A stretch of DNA of 64,000 bases from Desulfocucumis palustris (GTDB lineage: Bacteria; Bacillota; Desulfotomaculia; Desulfotomaculales; Desulfocucumaceae): positions 1 through 64,000 of the forward strand of contig NZ_BFAV01000119.1 of assembly GCF_002933875.1 (NCBI RefSeq), read 5' to 3'. The position numbers and the translations under genes were made by a program. The notes below the pieces were generated by a model. It ran no database searches. It was not told the origin of the DNA and saw only the letters and a program-made list of their open reading frames with translations. Position 1 is the first letter of the stretch. Each line of letters begins with the position of its first letter. Positions 43,804 through 52,450 of this stretch are shown piece after piece.

Positions 43804-46449
43804 TTACTTCGCCTTTATCGCTGCCTGGGCTGCCGCCAGCCGCGCTATGGGCACCCTGAAGGGGGAGCAGCTGACGAAATTCAGACCTATCATATGGCAG
43901 AATTCGATGGAGCTGGGCTCTCCGCCATGCTCACCGCATATTCCGATGAGCAGGTCGGGCTTGGTTTTGCGGCCCAGTTCCACCGCCATTTTCATCAGTT
44001 TGCCCACACCCTGGCGGTCCAGCACCACAAAGGGATTATCTTTTAATATTTTCTTGTTCAGATAATCAGCCATGAACTTTCCTTCGGCGTCGTCCCTGGA
44101 AAAGCCCAGGGTTGTCTGGGTTAAATCATTGGTGCCGAAGGAGAAAAACTCTGCTTCCCCGGCCACCTGATCGGCCAAAAGCGCAGCCCGGGGCACCTCA
44201 ATCATGGTTCCCACGGTGTATTCGAACTTCACACCGGTGGCGGCCATTACCTCGCCGGCCACCTTGACCACCATTTCCCTTAAATAGGCAAGTTCATTCA
44301 CCTCAATAACCAGGGGTATTTCCACCTCGGGAATTACATGATAGCCCTCGGCTGTAAGCTGGGCCGCTGCCTGGAAGATGGCCCTGGCCTGCATGGCATA
44401 TACCTCGGGGAAGGTTATACCCAGGCGGCAGCCCCGGTGACCAAGCATCGGGTTGAACTCGGATAAAGCCCTTACCTTGCGCAGCAGGTCTTCCTTTTCC
44501 TTTATTTCCTCCTGGCTGCCGCCGGTGAGTTTGAGCCTGGTAATTTCCACCGAAAGCTCCTCGGCATTGGGCAGAAACTCGTGCAGCGGAGGATCCAGCA
44601 GCCTGATGGTCACAGGCAGGCTTTCCATTGCTTTAAGTATTCCGTAAAAGTCGCCCTGCTGCATGGGCAGCAGTTTATCCAGGGCGATCTGGCGCTCCTC
44701 GTAGGTGGTGGACAGGATCATTTCCTGAACTATAGGCAAACGGTCCTGGGCCATAAACATATGCTCGGTGCGGGTAAGGCCGATGCCCTCGGCCCCGAAT
44801 TCCCTGGCCTTGGCGGAGTCTTCCGGGTTGTCGGCGTTTGCCCGGACTCCCAGGGTGCGGACACTGTCGGCCCACTCCAGCAGTTCCCTGAATTCATCCG
44901 ACAGCTCGGGGTCTATCATGGGCACCTGGCCCTGTATCACCTGGCCGGTGGAGCCGTCAATGGAAATAATATCGCCCTTTTTAAAAACCAGTTGACCAAC
45001 TGTAAATAAATCCGCCTCGTAGTCTATTCTCAGCGCCTCGCAGCCGCAGACACAGGGCTTGCCCATACCCCGGGCAACCACGGCGGCGTGACTGGTCATC
45101 CCGCCCCGGGATGTCAGAACGCCCTGGGCGGCGACAATCCCGTGAATATCGTCGGGGGTGGTCTCGGTGCGCACCAGTATTAATTTTTCCCCTTCATCTC
45201 CAAGCTTCTCCGCCTCGTCCGAGTCGAAAACCACCTTTCCGCAGGCAGCCCCCGGGGAGGCCGGCAGTCCCTTGGCGATTACATCCAGTTTGGCGTTGGG
45301 ATCAATACGCCTGTGCAGCAGTTGGTCCAGTTGAGCCGGTTCGATCCTGGTTATGGCCTCTTCCTTGCTTATCAGTCCCTGGTGCATCATTTCCACGGCT
45401 ATTTTTATGGCCGCCTGGGTGGTGCGCTTGCCGGTCCTGGTCTGGAGCATGTAAAGTTTGCCCCGCTCAATGGTGAACTCTATATCCTGCATGTTGCGGT
45501 AATGCTTCTCCAACAACTGGCAAATATCTTCAAACTGCTTGTAAATATCCGGCATCTCCGTTTTCAGGGTGGCTATTGGCTGGGGTGTGCGGATTCCCGC
45601 CACCACGTCCTCACCCTGGGCGTTGATCAGATACTCTCCGTAAAGCTTGTTTTCACCCGTGGAGGGGTTGCGGGTAAAGGCCACCCCGGTGCCGCAGTCG
45701 TTGCCCATATTGCCGAATACCATCAGCTGCACGTTAACGGCGGTACCCAGGCTGTCGGGAATTTTGTTTATTTTGCGGTAAACAATGGCCCTGTCGTTGT
45801 TCCAGGAATTGAACACGGCGTATATGGCCATAAAGAGTTGATCCATGGGCTCCTGGGGGAAGGGCTTTTTGATTTCCCGCTCAATAAGTTTTTTATACTC
45901 CTCCACAACTACCTGCAGATCCTCTGTTTCCAGTTGATTATCGTATGTAACGCCTCTTTTTTCCTTCTGGGACTCCAGAATGCGTTCAAATTTATGGTGT
46001 TCTATGTCCAGCACCACGTCCCCGAACATGTTCAGGAAACGGCGGTAGCAGTCCATGGCAAAACGGGGATTGCCGGTGGCCCGGGCAAGTCCCTGCACGG
46101 TTTTGTCATTCAAACCCAGATTCAAAACCGTGTCCATCATTCCCGGCATGGATATGGGGGCTCCGGAACGGACACTGACCAGCAGAGGATTGTCCGTATC
46201 GCCGAATTTCTTACCAGCCCTTTCCTCCAGCACCTTCATTTTTTCCCGGACCTGGTCTTCCATGCCCGGAGGAAAGTTCCTGCCCTCGGTATAGAACTCC
46301 TTACAGGCTTCCGTGGTTATAATAATTCCCTGGGGCACAGGCAGTCCGATATTGGTCATCTCCGCCAGGTTGGCGCCCTTGCCCCCCAGCAGATCCTTCA
46401 TATCCGCGCGGCCCTCTTCAAAAAGATACACATACTTTTTATTTGGCAT
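43804..46449 (-). CDS. ppdK: Pyruvate, phosphate dikinase
   Basis: An 881-residue PPDK, normal length. The N-terminal ATP-grasp part has VYLFEEGRADMKDLLGGKGA and SVRSGAPISMPGMMDT. The swivelling phosphohistidine domain contains TSRGGMTSHAAVVARGMGKP, with the phosphorylated His. The C-terminal PEP/pyruvate barrel has GEAEFFSFGTNDLTQTTLGF and GICGEHGGEP. It interconverts pyruvate, ATP and phosphate with PEP, AMP and pyrophosphate. ATG 46449 follows GGGGGG and overlaps the end of ppsR by 11 bp. The neighbouring ppsR product should regulate it by phosphorylating the active-site region. Confidence 0.97.
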   Translation of the reverse strand: MPNKKYVYLFEEGRADMKDLLGGKGANLAEMTNIGLPVPQGIIITTEACKEFYTEGRNFPPGMEDQVREKMKVLEERAGKKFGDTDNPLLVSVRSGAPISMPGMMDTVLNLGLNDKTVQGLARATGNPRFAMDCYRRFLNMFGDVVLDIEHHKFERILESQKEKRGVTYDNQLETEDLQVVVEEYKKLIEREIKKPFPQEPMDQLFMAIYAVFNSWNNDRAIVYRKINKIPDSLGTAVNVQLMVFGNMGNDCGTGVAFTRNPSTGENKLYGEYLINAQGEDVVAGIRTPQPIATLKTEMPDIYKQFEDICQLLEKHYRNMQDIEFTIERGKLYMLQTRTGKRTTQAAIKIAVEMMHQGLISKEEAITRIEPAQLDQLLHRRIDPNAKLDVIAKGLPASPGAACGKVVFDSDEAEKLGDEGEKLILVRTETTPDDIHGIVAAQGVLTSRGGMTSHAAVVARGMGKPCVCGCEALRIDYEADLFTVGQLVFKKGDIISIDGSTGQVIQGQVPMIDPELSDEFRELLEWADSVRTLGVRANADNPEDSAKAREFGAEGIGLTRTEHMFMAQDRLPIVQEMILSTTYEERQIALDKLLPMQQGDFYGILKAMESLPVTIRLLDPPLHEFLPNAEELSVEITRLKLTGGSQEEIKEKEDLLRKVRALSEFNPMLGHRGCRLGITFPEVYAMQARAIFQAAAQLTAEGYHVIPEVEIPLVIEVNELAYLREMVVKVAGEVMAATGVKFEYTVGTMIEVPRAALLADQVAGEAEFFSFGTNDLTQTTLGFSRDDAEGKFMADYLNKKILKDNPFVVLDRQGVGKLMKMAVELGRKTKPDLLIGICGEHGGEPSSIEFCHMIGLNFVSCSPFRVPIARLAAAQAAIKAK

Positions 46450-47272
46450 GTCTAACCCCCCTGTAATATATCTCCAGCAGCCTACTGGCCGTTTCTTCCA
46501 CTGCCTTGTTGGAAACGTCTATTATTGAACAGCCGGCCCTTTTCATCACTGACTCGGCATATTCAAGCTCTTTTAATATTCTGTCCATGCTGGCGTAATC
46601 GGCATCAGAGGTAAGACCCAGTGTTTTCAGTCTCTCCCGCCGTATTTCGTTTAAATTGGAGGGCCTGATGGTCAGGCCCACCACCTTGTGAGACGGCAGT
46701 TTGAATATCTCTTCAGGGGGCGCCACCTCCGGCACCAGGGGCACATTGGCCGCTTTAATCTGCTTGTTCGCCAGGTACATGCACAACGGGGTTTTCGAAG
46801 TGCGGCTTACTCCCAGTATGACTATATCCGCCTTTAAAATCCCCCTGGGATCCTTGCCGTCATCGTATTTAACAGCAAATTCAATGGCCTCCACCTTGCG
46901 GTAATACTCCTGGTCCATTTTACGGACCAGCCCGGGTTCCAGCTTGGGTTCAGTGCCCAGGAACTGGGTGAGGGCATCCAGCATGGGGGTCAGTATATCC
47001 ACGGTTATAATATTATACCTGGCGGCTTCCTTTACCAGTATTTCCTTCAAATCGGACTGCACCAGGGTATAAGCGATCAGACTTTTAAATGCCGCGGCTT
47101 CCTCCACTATTTCCGGAATTTCATCAGGATCGTTGACATAAGGCACCCGCCGGACCTCAACCCCGCTGCCGTTGAACTGGCTGGTGGCGGCCCTGGCCAC
47201 CAGTTCCGCGGTTTCCCCGATGGAATCCGATATAATATAAACAACCGGTTTATCTTTAGCTAAAGCGGTAAT
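46439..47272 (-). CDS. ppsR: PPDK regulatory protein (kinase/pyrophosphorylase), AUU start
   Basis: A 277-residue protein of the DUF299/PpsR family, which phosphorylates and dephosphorylates PPDK. The P-loop-like motif is GVSRTSKTPLCMYLANK and the family opening PVVYIISDSIGETAELVARA is intact. That opening lies upstream of the first ATG/GTG/TTG (GTG 47200). Between the in-frame stop TAG and GTG 47200 there is no standard start codon. ATT 47272 lies five bases after GGGGGAG and gives ITALAKDKPVVYI, the expected N-terminus. I therefore take AUU as the start. ccpN lies upstream. Confidence 0.85.
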   Translation of the reverse strand: MTALAKDKPVVYIISDSIGETAELVARAATSQFNGSGVEVRRVPYVNDPDEIPEIVEEAAAFKSLIAYTLVQSDLKEILVKEAARYNIITVDILTPMLDALTQFLGTEPKLEPGLVRKMDQEYYRKVEAIEFAVKYDDGKDPRGILKADIVILGVSRTSKTPLCMYLANKQIKAANVPLVPEVAPPEEIFKLPSHKVVGLTIRPSNLNEIRRERLKTLGLTSDADYASMDRILKELEYAESVMKRAGCSIIDVSNKAVEETASRLLEIYYRGVRHAK

Positions 47273-47395
47273 ATAAACTCCCCCTAACTGCTTTTTCCCA
47301 GGAGACCGTTCCTAAAACTTTCCCCCGGCATCTTGGCTCGCCGGCCAGTATCGTTGGGGACATTATACATTGGGGACATTCCTTCCTGACTTTTG

Positions 47396-47515
47396 TTTAA
47401 CGGTTTAAAAATTTTATATATCTCAGTAAGGCGCGCCCCCGGCACCTGCTTAACCAGTAAGCCCGGCGCCGTACGGCTTATCCTTCTTCGCCATGTTTGT
47501 TTTTTGAACGGCCTC
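47396..47515. repeat. GAGGCCGTT hairpin element, copy 2
   Basis: Read on minus it begins GAGGCCGTTCAAAAAACAAA and CATGGCGAAGAAGG, matching copy 3 (53968) closely over the first 35 bases; the other end (TTTAACGGTTT) is less conserved. It fills most of the ccpN-ppsR gap, next to two GGGGACATT motifs at about 47355-47382. Confidence 0.65.
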
Positions 47516-47528
47516 AAATTTATTTTTT

Positions 47529-48155
47529 TTAAGATTCTCCCAATTCAACGAAGAGCCTTGTTATATTGGTCTTGCTCAACCGGCCCACAACCTCCACCCC
47601 GGAGTTGTCATCACTCACCCGCACCACCGGAAGGGCGTCCACCTCATGGGTGATCAGCTTTTTTGCCGCGGACCACACCGATTCTTCTGTTTCCACGGTT
47701 ACCACGTTGGGCATGCGGGTCATGATAACCCCCACAGGAAGTTTATATATATCGTGACCGCCAAGGGTAATCTTTAACAGATCTTTCCGGGAAAGCACTC
47801 CCTCCAGAAAACCGCCTTCCCTTACCACAATCAGGGTACCCACGTCTTCAATAAACATGGTCACCGCCGCGTCATAAACCGAACATTTTTCAGTAACCAC
47901 TATGGGAACGGATTTAACGTCCCCCACCTTTATGCTGTGCAGTTTATCCATCAATATCCGGCTGGGATTTTTGCCGCTGTGATAATAACCTACCCTGGGT
48001 CTGGCCTCCAGCAGGCCGGACATAGTAAGTATGGCCATATCCGGCCGCAGTGTAGCCCGGGTGAGTGAAAGCCTGTCGGCAATCTGCTCGCCGGTAATGG
48101 GTCCCTCCCTTTTTACTATATCCAGAATTACCGCCTGCCGTTTGGTCAGTTCCAA
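47529..48155 (-). CDS. ccpN: CcpN-like transcriptional repressor (HTH plus two CBS domains)
   Basis: A 208-residue regulator. The N-terminal winged helix includes GEQIADRLSLTRATLRPDMA. Two CBS domains follow (SVYDAAVTMFIEDVGTLIVV and ESVWSAAKKLITHEVDALPV). In Bacillus subtilis CcpN represses gluconeogenic genes and is encoded next to ppsR, as here, fitting control of the PPDK step. TTG 48155 follows GAGGGG. The effectors (ATP/ADP in the Bacillus protein) are known for the family and not visible here. Confidence 0.92.
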   Translation of the reverse strand: MELTKRQAVILDIVKREGPITGEQIADRLSLTRATLRPDMAILTMSGLLEARPRVGYYHSGKNPSRILMDKLHSIKVGDVKSVPIVVTEKCSVYDAAVTMFIEDVGTLIVVREGGFLEGVLSRKDLLKITLGGHDIYKLPVGVIMTRMPNVVTVETEESVWSAAKKLITHEVDALPVVRVSDDNSGVEVVGRLSKTNITRLFVELGES

Positions 48156-48273
48156 TAAAATCGCCCCTCAAGAGCATTTGTGACATACTATTTAACCATA
48201 CTTATATACTAATATATATTATATGTCCGACTCTAATTCCCTTCAAGGACATATAATTTATACAAATAAAATT

Positions 48274-50376
48274 TTAAGCCGTCACAATTCTACTTAAATC
48301 CCCCACCGGGGCCGCCAGGCCGGCAACATTTTTCAACAGGGCGAGCCTGTTGTTTTTTATCTTTTCGTCCTCCACCATCACCATCACGCCCTCAAAGAAC
48401 CGGTCCACCGGCCCCCGCAAGGCGCCTATTTCCTTTAGCGCGCCGCTGTAATCCCTCTTTTCCAGCAGCCCGGACACCTTGACGCCAACTTCCCCGCAGG
48501 CGCCGTAAAGATCTCGCTCCGCGTCAGTTTCGAACAGGGAGGCGTCCACAGCCGTACCTTCATATTTTTTGGCCAGATTGTTGGCCCGGTTGAATGCCGT
48601 CAGCAGTTCCTCGAAATATTCGTCCTGCCTGAAAGCGTCCAATGCCCCGGCCCGCTGCAACACGCCGTATATGTCGTCCACACCGGCCGCCAGTACCGCC
48701 TCCACGGTATCGTGGCCAAAACCCCGCTCCGCCAGTATTCCTTTAAGCCTTAATATGAAAAACTCCTCCAGCGCGGACAGAACATTATCCCGCTCCACGG
48801 ACAGAGGTGACGTTCCGGCTCCGCCTTCCCGCCCCTCCGCATAACCGTCATAAGCCCTGCCCAGCAGGTCTCCCAGAGAAAGCACAAGTTTTCTTTCAAT
48901 AATAATATGGCAAATGCCCAGAGCTTGCCGGCGAAGGGCGTAGGGGTCCTGGGAACCCGTGGGCTGGATGCCTATGCCAAAGCAGCCCACCAGGGTGTCC
49001 AGCTTTTCCGCCAGGGAAAGAGCCATGCCGGGAAAGGTTTCAGGCAGCCGGTCGCCTGCGAAGCGGGGCAGGTAGTGCTCAAAAATAGCTTCGGCCACAC
49101 CGGATTCTTCCCCGCTGCGCAGGGCATACTCCCTGCCCATTACCCCCTGCAGCTCGGGAAACTCGTATACCATGCTGGTTACCAGGTCGGCCTTGCACAG
49201 GTAGGCGGCCCGGGATACCGTTTCCGCCGGGCCGTCCCCCAATCCCATGGCTGCGGTAAGTTGCCGGGCCAGTGTTGTTATTCTCCGGACCTTTTCATAA
49301 ACGCTGCCAAGGCTTTCCTGCCAGACAACCTTTTTCAGTTCGTCCACCCGCCGGGACAGAGGAGTTTTCAGATCCTCGTCCCAAAAGAAGGACGCGTCCG
49401 ACAGCCTGGCCCGAAGAACCTTCTCGTTTCCGGCCCTGACAATATCCAGGTGCTGGGCGGTACCGTTTCTTACGGCGATGAATTTTGGCAGCAGCGCCCC
49501 CGCCGGGTCCACCACCGGGAAATAACGCTGGTGCTCCCGCATGGGGGTGACCAGCACCTCCTTGGGAAGACGTAGGTAATTTCTGTCAAATACCCCACAA
49601 AGGGCGGTGGGCCACTCCACAAGGTTAGTAACCTCATCCAGCAGCTCCTGGTCCACCTCCACGGTTCCCCCCTCGCTCCCGGCCACGGAGCACACCTGCT
49701 CCCTGATGACCTTTTTGCGTTCGGCCGGGTCCGCCATAACGTGGGCTTCCTTCAATTTATCCAGGTAATCCTCCGGTTTTTCCAGCCTTATGGGTCCCTT
49801 GCTTAAAAATCTATGTCCATAGGTTATCCTTCCGGACACAAGCCCGGCATATTCAAAATCAACCACTTCCCTGCCGTACAGTGCCGCCAGCCAGCGCACG
49901 GGCCTGGCGAAACGCACCTCCAGGTCCCCCCAGCGCATGGGTTTGGGAAAGTGAATGCCATTGATTATATTCAGAAATAATCCCTTCAATATCTCACCGG
50001 TGGGACGGCCTTCCTCCCTTTTTACCGCAAACACGTAATCCACCGGCCCCACAGGCTTGACCACCAGGTCGGAAACATCCACACCCTGGCTTTTGGCAAA
50101 GCCCTGGGCGGCCCGGGTGGCTTCTCCGGAGGCGTTAAAGGCAACCTTGACCGCCGGTCCCTTTACTTCCTGCAGCAACGGCTCCTGCACCGGTGAAATG
50201 CCGGCGGCCAGCACGGCCAGCCGCCTGGGAGTTCCGTAGGTCTCCACGCTTTCAAATTTGATCCTGCTCTCGTTAAGCAAATCAGCCGTCATTTTTTTAA
50301 TCTGCTCCAGGGCCGGGTCGATAAACCTGGCCGGTATTTCCTCGGAGCCTATTTCAAGCAAAAAACTGCTGGTCAT
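48274..50376 (-). CDS. glyS: Glycyl-tRNA synthetase beta subunit
   Basis: A 700-residue subunit of the bacterial alpha2-beta2 glycyl-tRNA synthetase. It opens with the signature LLEIGSEEIPARFIDPALEQ and contains EKLDTLVGCFGIGIQPTGSQ and DPYALRRQALGI. The C-terminal region is a DALR-like anticodon-binding domain (FEGVMVMVEDEKIKNNRLAL). It lies 2 bp after glyQ. The pair is under the glycine T-box upstream. Confidence 0.97.
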   Translation of the reverse strand: MTSSFLLEIGSEEIPARFIDPALEQIKKMTADLLNESRIKFESVETYGTPRRLAVLAAGISPVQEPLLQEVKGPAVKVAFNASGEATRAAQGFAKSQGVDVSDLVVKPVGPVDYVFAVKREEGRPTGEILKGLFLNIINGIHFPKPMRWGDLEVRFARPVRWLAALYGREVVDFEYAGLVSGRITYGHRFLSKGPIRLEKPEDYLDKLKEAHVMADPAERKKVIREQVCSVAGSEGGTVEVDQELLDEVTNLVEWPTALCGVFDRNYLRLPKEVLVTPMREHQRYFPVVDPAGALLPKFIAVRNGTAQHLDIVRAGNEKVLRARLSDASFFWDEDLKTPLSRRVDELKKVVWQESLGSVYEKVRRITTLARQLTAAMGLGDGPAETVSRAAYLCKADLVTSMVYEFPELQGVMGREYALRSGEESGVAEAIFEHYLPRFAGDRLPETFPGMALSLAEKLDTLVGCFGIGIQPTGSQDPYALRRQALGICHIIIERKLVLSLGDLLGRAYDGYAEGREGGAGTSPLSVERDNVLSALEEFFILRLKGILAERGFGHDTVEAVLAAGVDDIYGVLQRAGALDAFRQDEYFEELLTAFNRANNLAKKYEGTAVDASLFETDAERDLYGACGEVGVKVSGLLEKRDYSGALKEIGALRGPVDRFFEGVMVMVEDEKIKNNRLALLKNVAGLAAPVGDLSRIVTA

Positions 50377-50378
50377 AT

Positions 50379-51257
50379 TTATGCCCCCTTCCCTTTCAAA
50401 AGCGGATAACCCAGTTCCTCCCGCTGCTTCACGTAAGCCTGGGCGCAGGTGCGGGCCAGATTCCGCACCCGGTGAATATAGCCGGTTCTTTCGGTTACGC
50501 TGATGGCGCCCCTGGCATCCAGCAGGTTAAAGGTATGGGAACATTTAAGCACATAATCATAGGCGGGCAGCACCAGGCCCCTGCCGGCCACCCGCAGCGC
50601 CTCGCCCTCAAACATTTCAAACATTTTAAACAGCATTCCGGTGTCGGCCTCTTCAAAATTATAGTGGGAGTGCTCCACCTCTCCCTGGTGATGCACATCC
50701 CTGTACGTGATGCCGTTAACCCACTCTATGTCAAAAACGCTGTCCACTTCCTGAATGAACATGGTCAGGCGTTCCAGCCCATAGGTTATTTCAGCGCATA
50801 CCGGTCGGCAGTCCAGTCCGCCGCACTGCTGGAAATAGGTAAACTGGGTCACCTCCATGCCGTCCAGCCAGACTTCCCAGCCAAGGCCCCAGGCCCCCAG
50901 GGTGGGGGACTCCCAGTTATCCTCCACAAACCGGATATCGTGACGGTCCGGATCAATTCCAATGGACCGCAGGCTGTCCAGATATATCTCCAGCACATCG
51001 TCCGGGGACGGTTTTAAAATAACCTGATACTGGTAATAATGCTGCAGCCGGTTGGGATTTTCCCCGTAGCGGCCGTCCGTGGGCCTGCGGGAGGGCTCCA
51101 CGTAAGCCACCCGCCAGGGTTCGGGTCCCAGCGCCCGGAGAAAAGTGGCCGGGTTCATGGTGCCCGCCCCTTTTTCCACATCATAAGGCTGCTGAATAAT
51201 ACAGTTCCTTTCGCCCCAGAATTTGTTCAGGGTGAGTATCAATTCCTGAAAATTCAC
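50379..51257 (-). CDS. glyQ: Glycyl-tRNA synthetase alpha subunit
   Basis: A 292-residue catalytic subunit. It opens [20 protein letters not shown], with [20 protein letters not shown] and the class II motif stretches [20 protein letters not shown] and [20 protein letters not shown]. It forms glycyl-adenylate and charges tRNA-Gly together with GlyS. A GGAGG-type site lies just before ATG 51257. Confidence 0.97.
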   Translation of the reverse strand: MNFQELILTLNKFWGERNCIIQQPYDVEKGAGTMNPATFLRALGPEPWRVAYVEPSRRPTDGRYGENPNRLQHYYQYQVILKPSPDDVLEIYLDSLRSIGIDPDRHDIRFVEDNWESPTLGAWGLGWEVWLDGMEVTQFTYFQQCGGLDCRPVCAEITYGLERLTMFIQEVDSVFDIEWVNGITYRDVHHQGEVEHSHYNFEEADTGMLFKMFEMFEGEALRVAGRGLVLPAYDYVLKCSHTFNLLDARGAISVTERTGYIHRVRNLARTCAQAYVKQREELGYPLLKGKGA

Positions 51258-51282
51258 CGTTGTTAGCCTCCTTTATAAGGTA

Positions 51283-51420
51283 AGGGGACACACCTTCTTT
51301 GGTTGTCATAATCCCACCTTTTAACAATTTAAATTAGGTTAATTAAATCCCATTTCATTTATCTTTCTTCAAGAAGGAATGTCCCCAACGTATGTCAGGG
51401 CACACACCCGGAATGTCCCC
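51283..51420. repeat. Cluster of GGGGACA/TGTCCCC motifs in the glyQ leader
   Basis: AAGGGGACACACCTTCTTTG at about 51283 is nearly repeated at 56678. GGAATGTCCCCAA occurs twice here (about 51376 and 51411), with related copies near 37391, 47360-47382 and 53334. These are short dispersed intergenic motifs inserted between the T-box and glyQ. Confidence 0.5.
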
Positions 51421-51443
51421 AATGTATGTCATAACAACCAAAA

Positions 51444-51678
51444 ACCTCCCGTCCCGGCAGCTCTGCCGGGGACGGGAGGTATAATCCCGCGGTTCCACCC
51501 CGCTTGGCCCGCTTATTCAGGCCCTCTCTTTTAATACAGGCTTTACTTGCCGGCGGACAACCGGCTTTCCTCCTGATGCTCAGGAACCCCTTTGGCACGG
51601 ATGCTTTTACCGGGCTCCCACCCACCCCGGCTCTCTTAAAAAAACTGTCCGGCTACTTTTTCCTTCATCGCGGTATTT
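51444..51678 (-). ncRNA. Glycine T-box leader (glyQS)
   Basis: The minus strand carries the T-box sequence GGGGTGGAACCGCGGG (51487-51502) and then the terminator ACCTCCCGTCCCCGGC...GCCGGGACGGGAGG with TTTTT (51444-51481). Upstream is Stem I, with the AGAGAG motif and GGGGTGGGTGG/GAGCCC. Uncharged tRNA-Gly should pair with the T-box and prevent termination. I could not fix the specifier codon with confidence. About 190 nt separate the terminator from glyQ. Confidence 0.93.
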
Positions 51679-51684
51679 TTTTGT

Positions 51685-51713
51685 AATTTACCATAACCGC
51701 AGGCAATAGTCAA
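51685..51713 (-). promoter_or_regulatory. Sigma-A promoter of the glyQS T-box transcript
   Basis: On minus, TTGACT (51713-51708) and TAAATT (51690-51685) are 17 bp apart. Transcription would begin near 51678, at the base of Stem I. Confidence 0.75.
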
Positions 51714-51735
51714 GATAGCCACGTTATCCGGGAAA

Positions 51736-52398
51736 TCAGTCATTCATGGATTGGACGGTCTTCGCTTTTCTGCGCTTCCTGCCCCGGCGCCAGATTCCCG
51801 CCCCCAGGTGCAGTCCGGAACCCCAGCCTCTTTCACCCATGACAGGCCCGGCCGCTGTCCCGCCGTCACGCTCCGGCCCCATTGCCCTGTTCTTTAAACC
51901 GTTGTTATGTACCCCGGGGGAAGGCCCCTGGTTATCAAATGGACCTTCCCCCACCCGAGGGTCCATTCCGCCCTCCACATCTTCCTCCCGGCTTTCAGAG
52001 CGCCCTGCATCTCCCCGGTCTATCTCCAGGGTATAATTATTGGCCATGGCGGTAACCGTGCCCAGGGCTCCCAGCACCGCCAGCTGGCTTGAGGCCAGCA
52101 CCCCCAAAAGACCCAGCGCCCCCACCGGAGCCGGGAATTCCAGCACTGTTTTATCACCCTGCTTGATCTTTATTCTGGACTCCTGGGTTTTGTGCAGCAA
52201 TCCTTTCAACTGGCCGACAAACTCCTGCCCGCGATCCTGAACGCGGTTTGAAAAATTCTTTTCCCCTTCCTCAAGTTCAATCAGCGCCCTCACCACATCC
52301 CCTCCGGCCGCGTCCAGAGCCTGTTTGGCCTCGGCGTAGGAAACCCCCAGCCGGGATCTGATCAGATCTATTTTCTCCAGCTCGTTCAAATTTGTCAC
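51736..52398 (-). CDS. DUF4342 protein with UBA/TS-N-like domain
   Basis: A 220-residue protein. Residues 1-45 (LEKIDLIRSRLGVSYAEAKQ and DVVRALIELEEGE) resemble the ubiquitin-associated/TS-N fold of elongation factor Ts. The middle (RIKIKQGDKTVLEFPAPVGA and a hydrophobic stretch LGLLGVLASSQLAVLGALGT) matches DUF4342. The C-terminal 90 residues are acidic, Gly/Pro-rich and probably disordered, ending in a basic tail RRGRKRRKAK. GTG 52398 abuts a GGGGG site; TTG 52389 is nine bases after it and equally possible. The function is unknown. It lies between glyQ and recO. Confidence 0.75.
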   Translation of the reverse strand: MTNLNELEKIDLIRSRLGVSYAEAKQALDAAGGDVVRALIELEEGEKNFSNRVQDRGQEFVGQLKGLLHKTQESRIKIKQGDKTVLEFPAPVGALGLLGVLASSQLAVLGALGTVTAMANNYTLEIDRGDAGRSESREEDVEGGMDPRVGEGPFDNQGPSPGVHNNGLKNRAMGPERDGGTAAGPVMGERGWGSGLHLGAGIWRRGRKRRKAKTVQSMND

Positions 52399-52450
52399 AC
52401 CCCCGTCAAATTTTGCATGCTGCTAATATTTAACCCTTATGGGGGTGTTT

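Noticed and set aside
51395-51625. 76-codon frame in the glyQ leader
   Set aside because: It lies inside the T-box leader and its terminator, and those signals explain the sequence.
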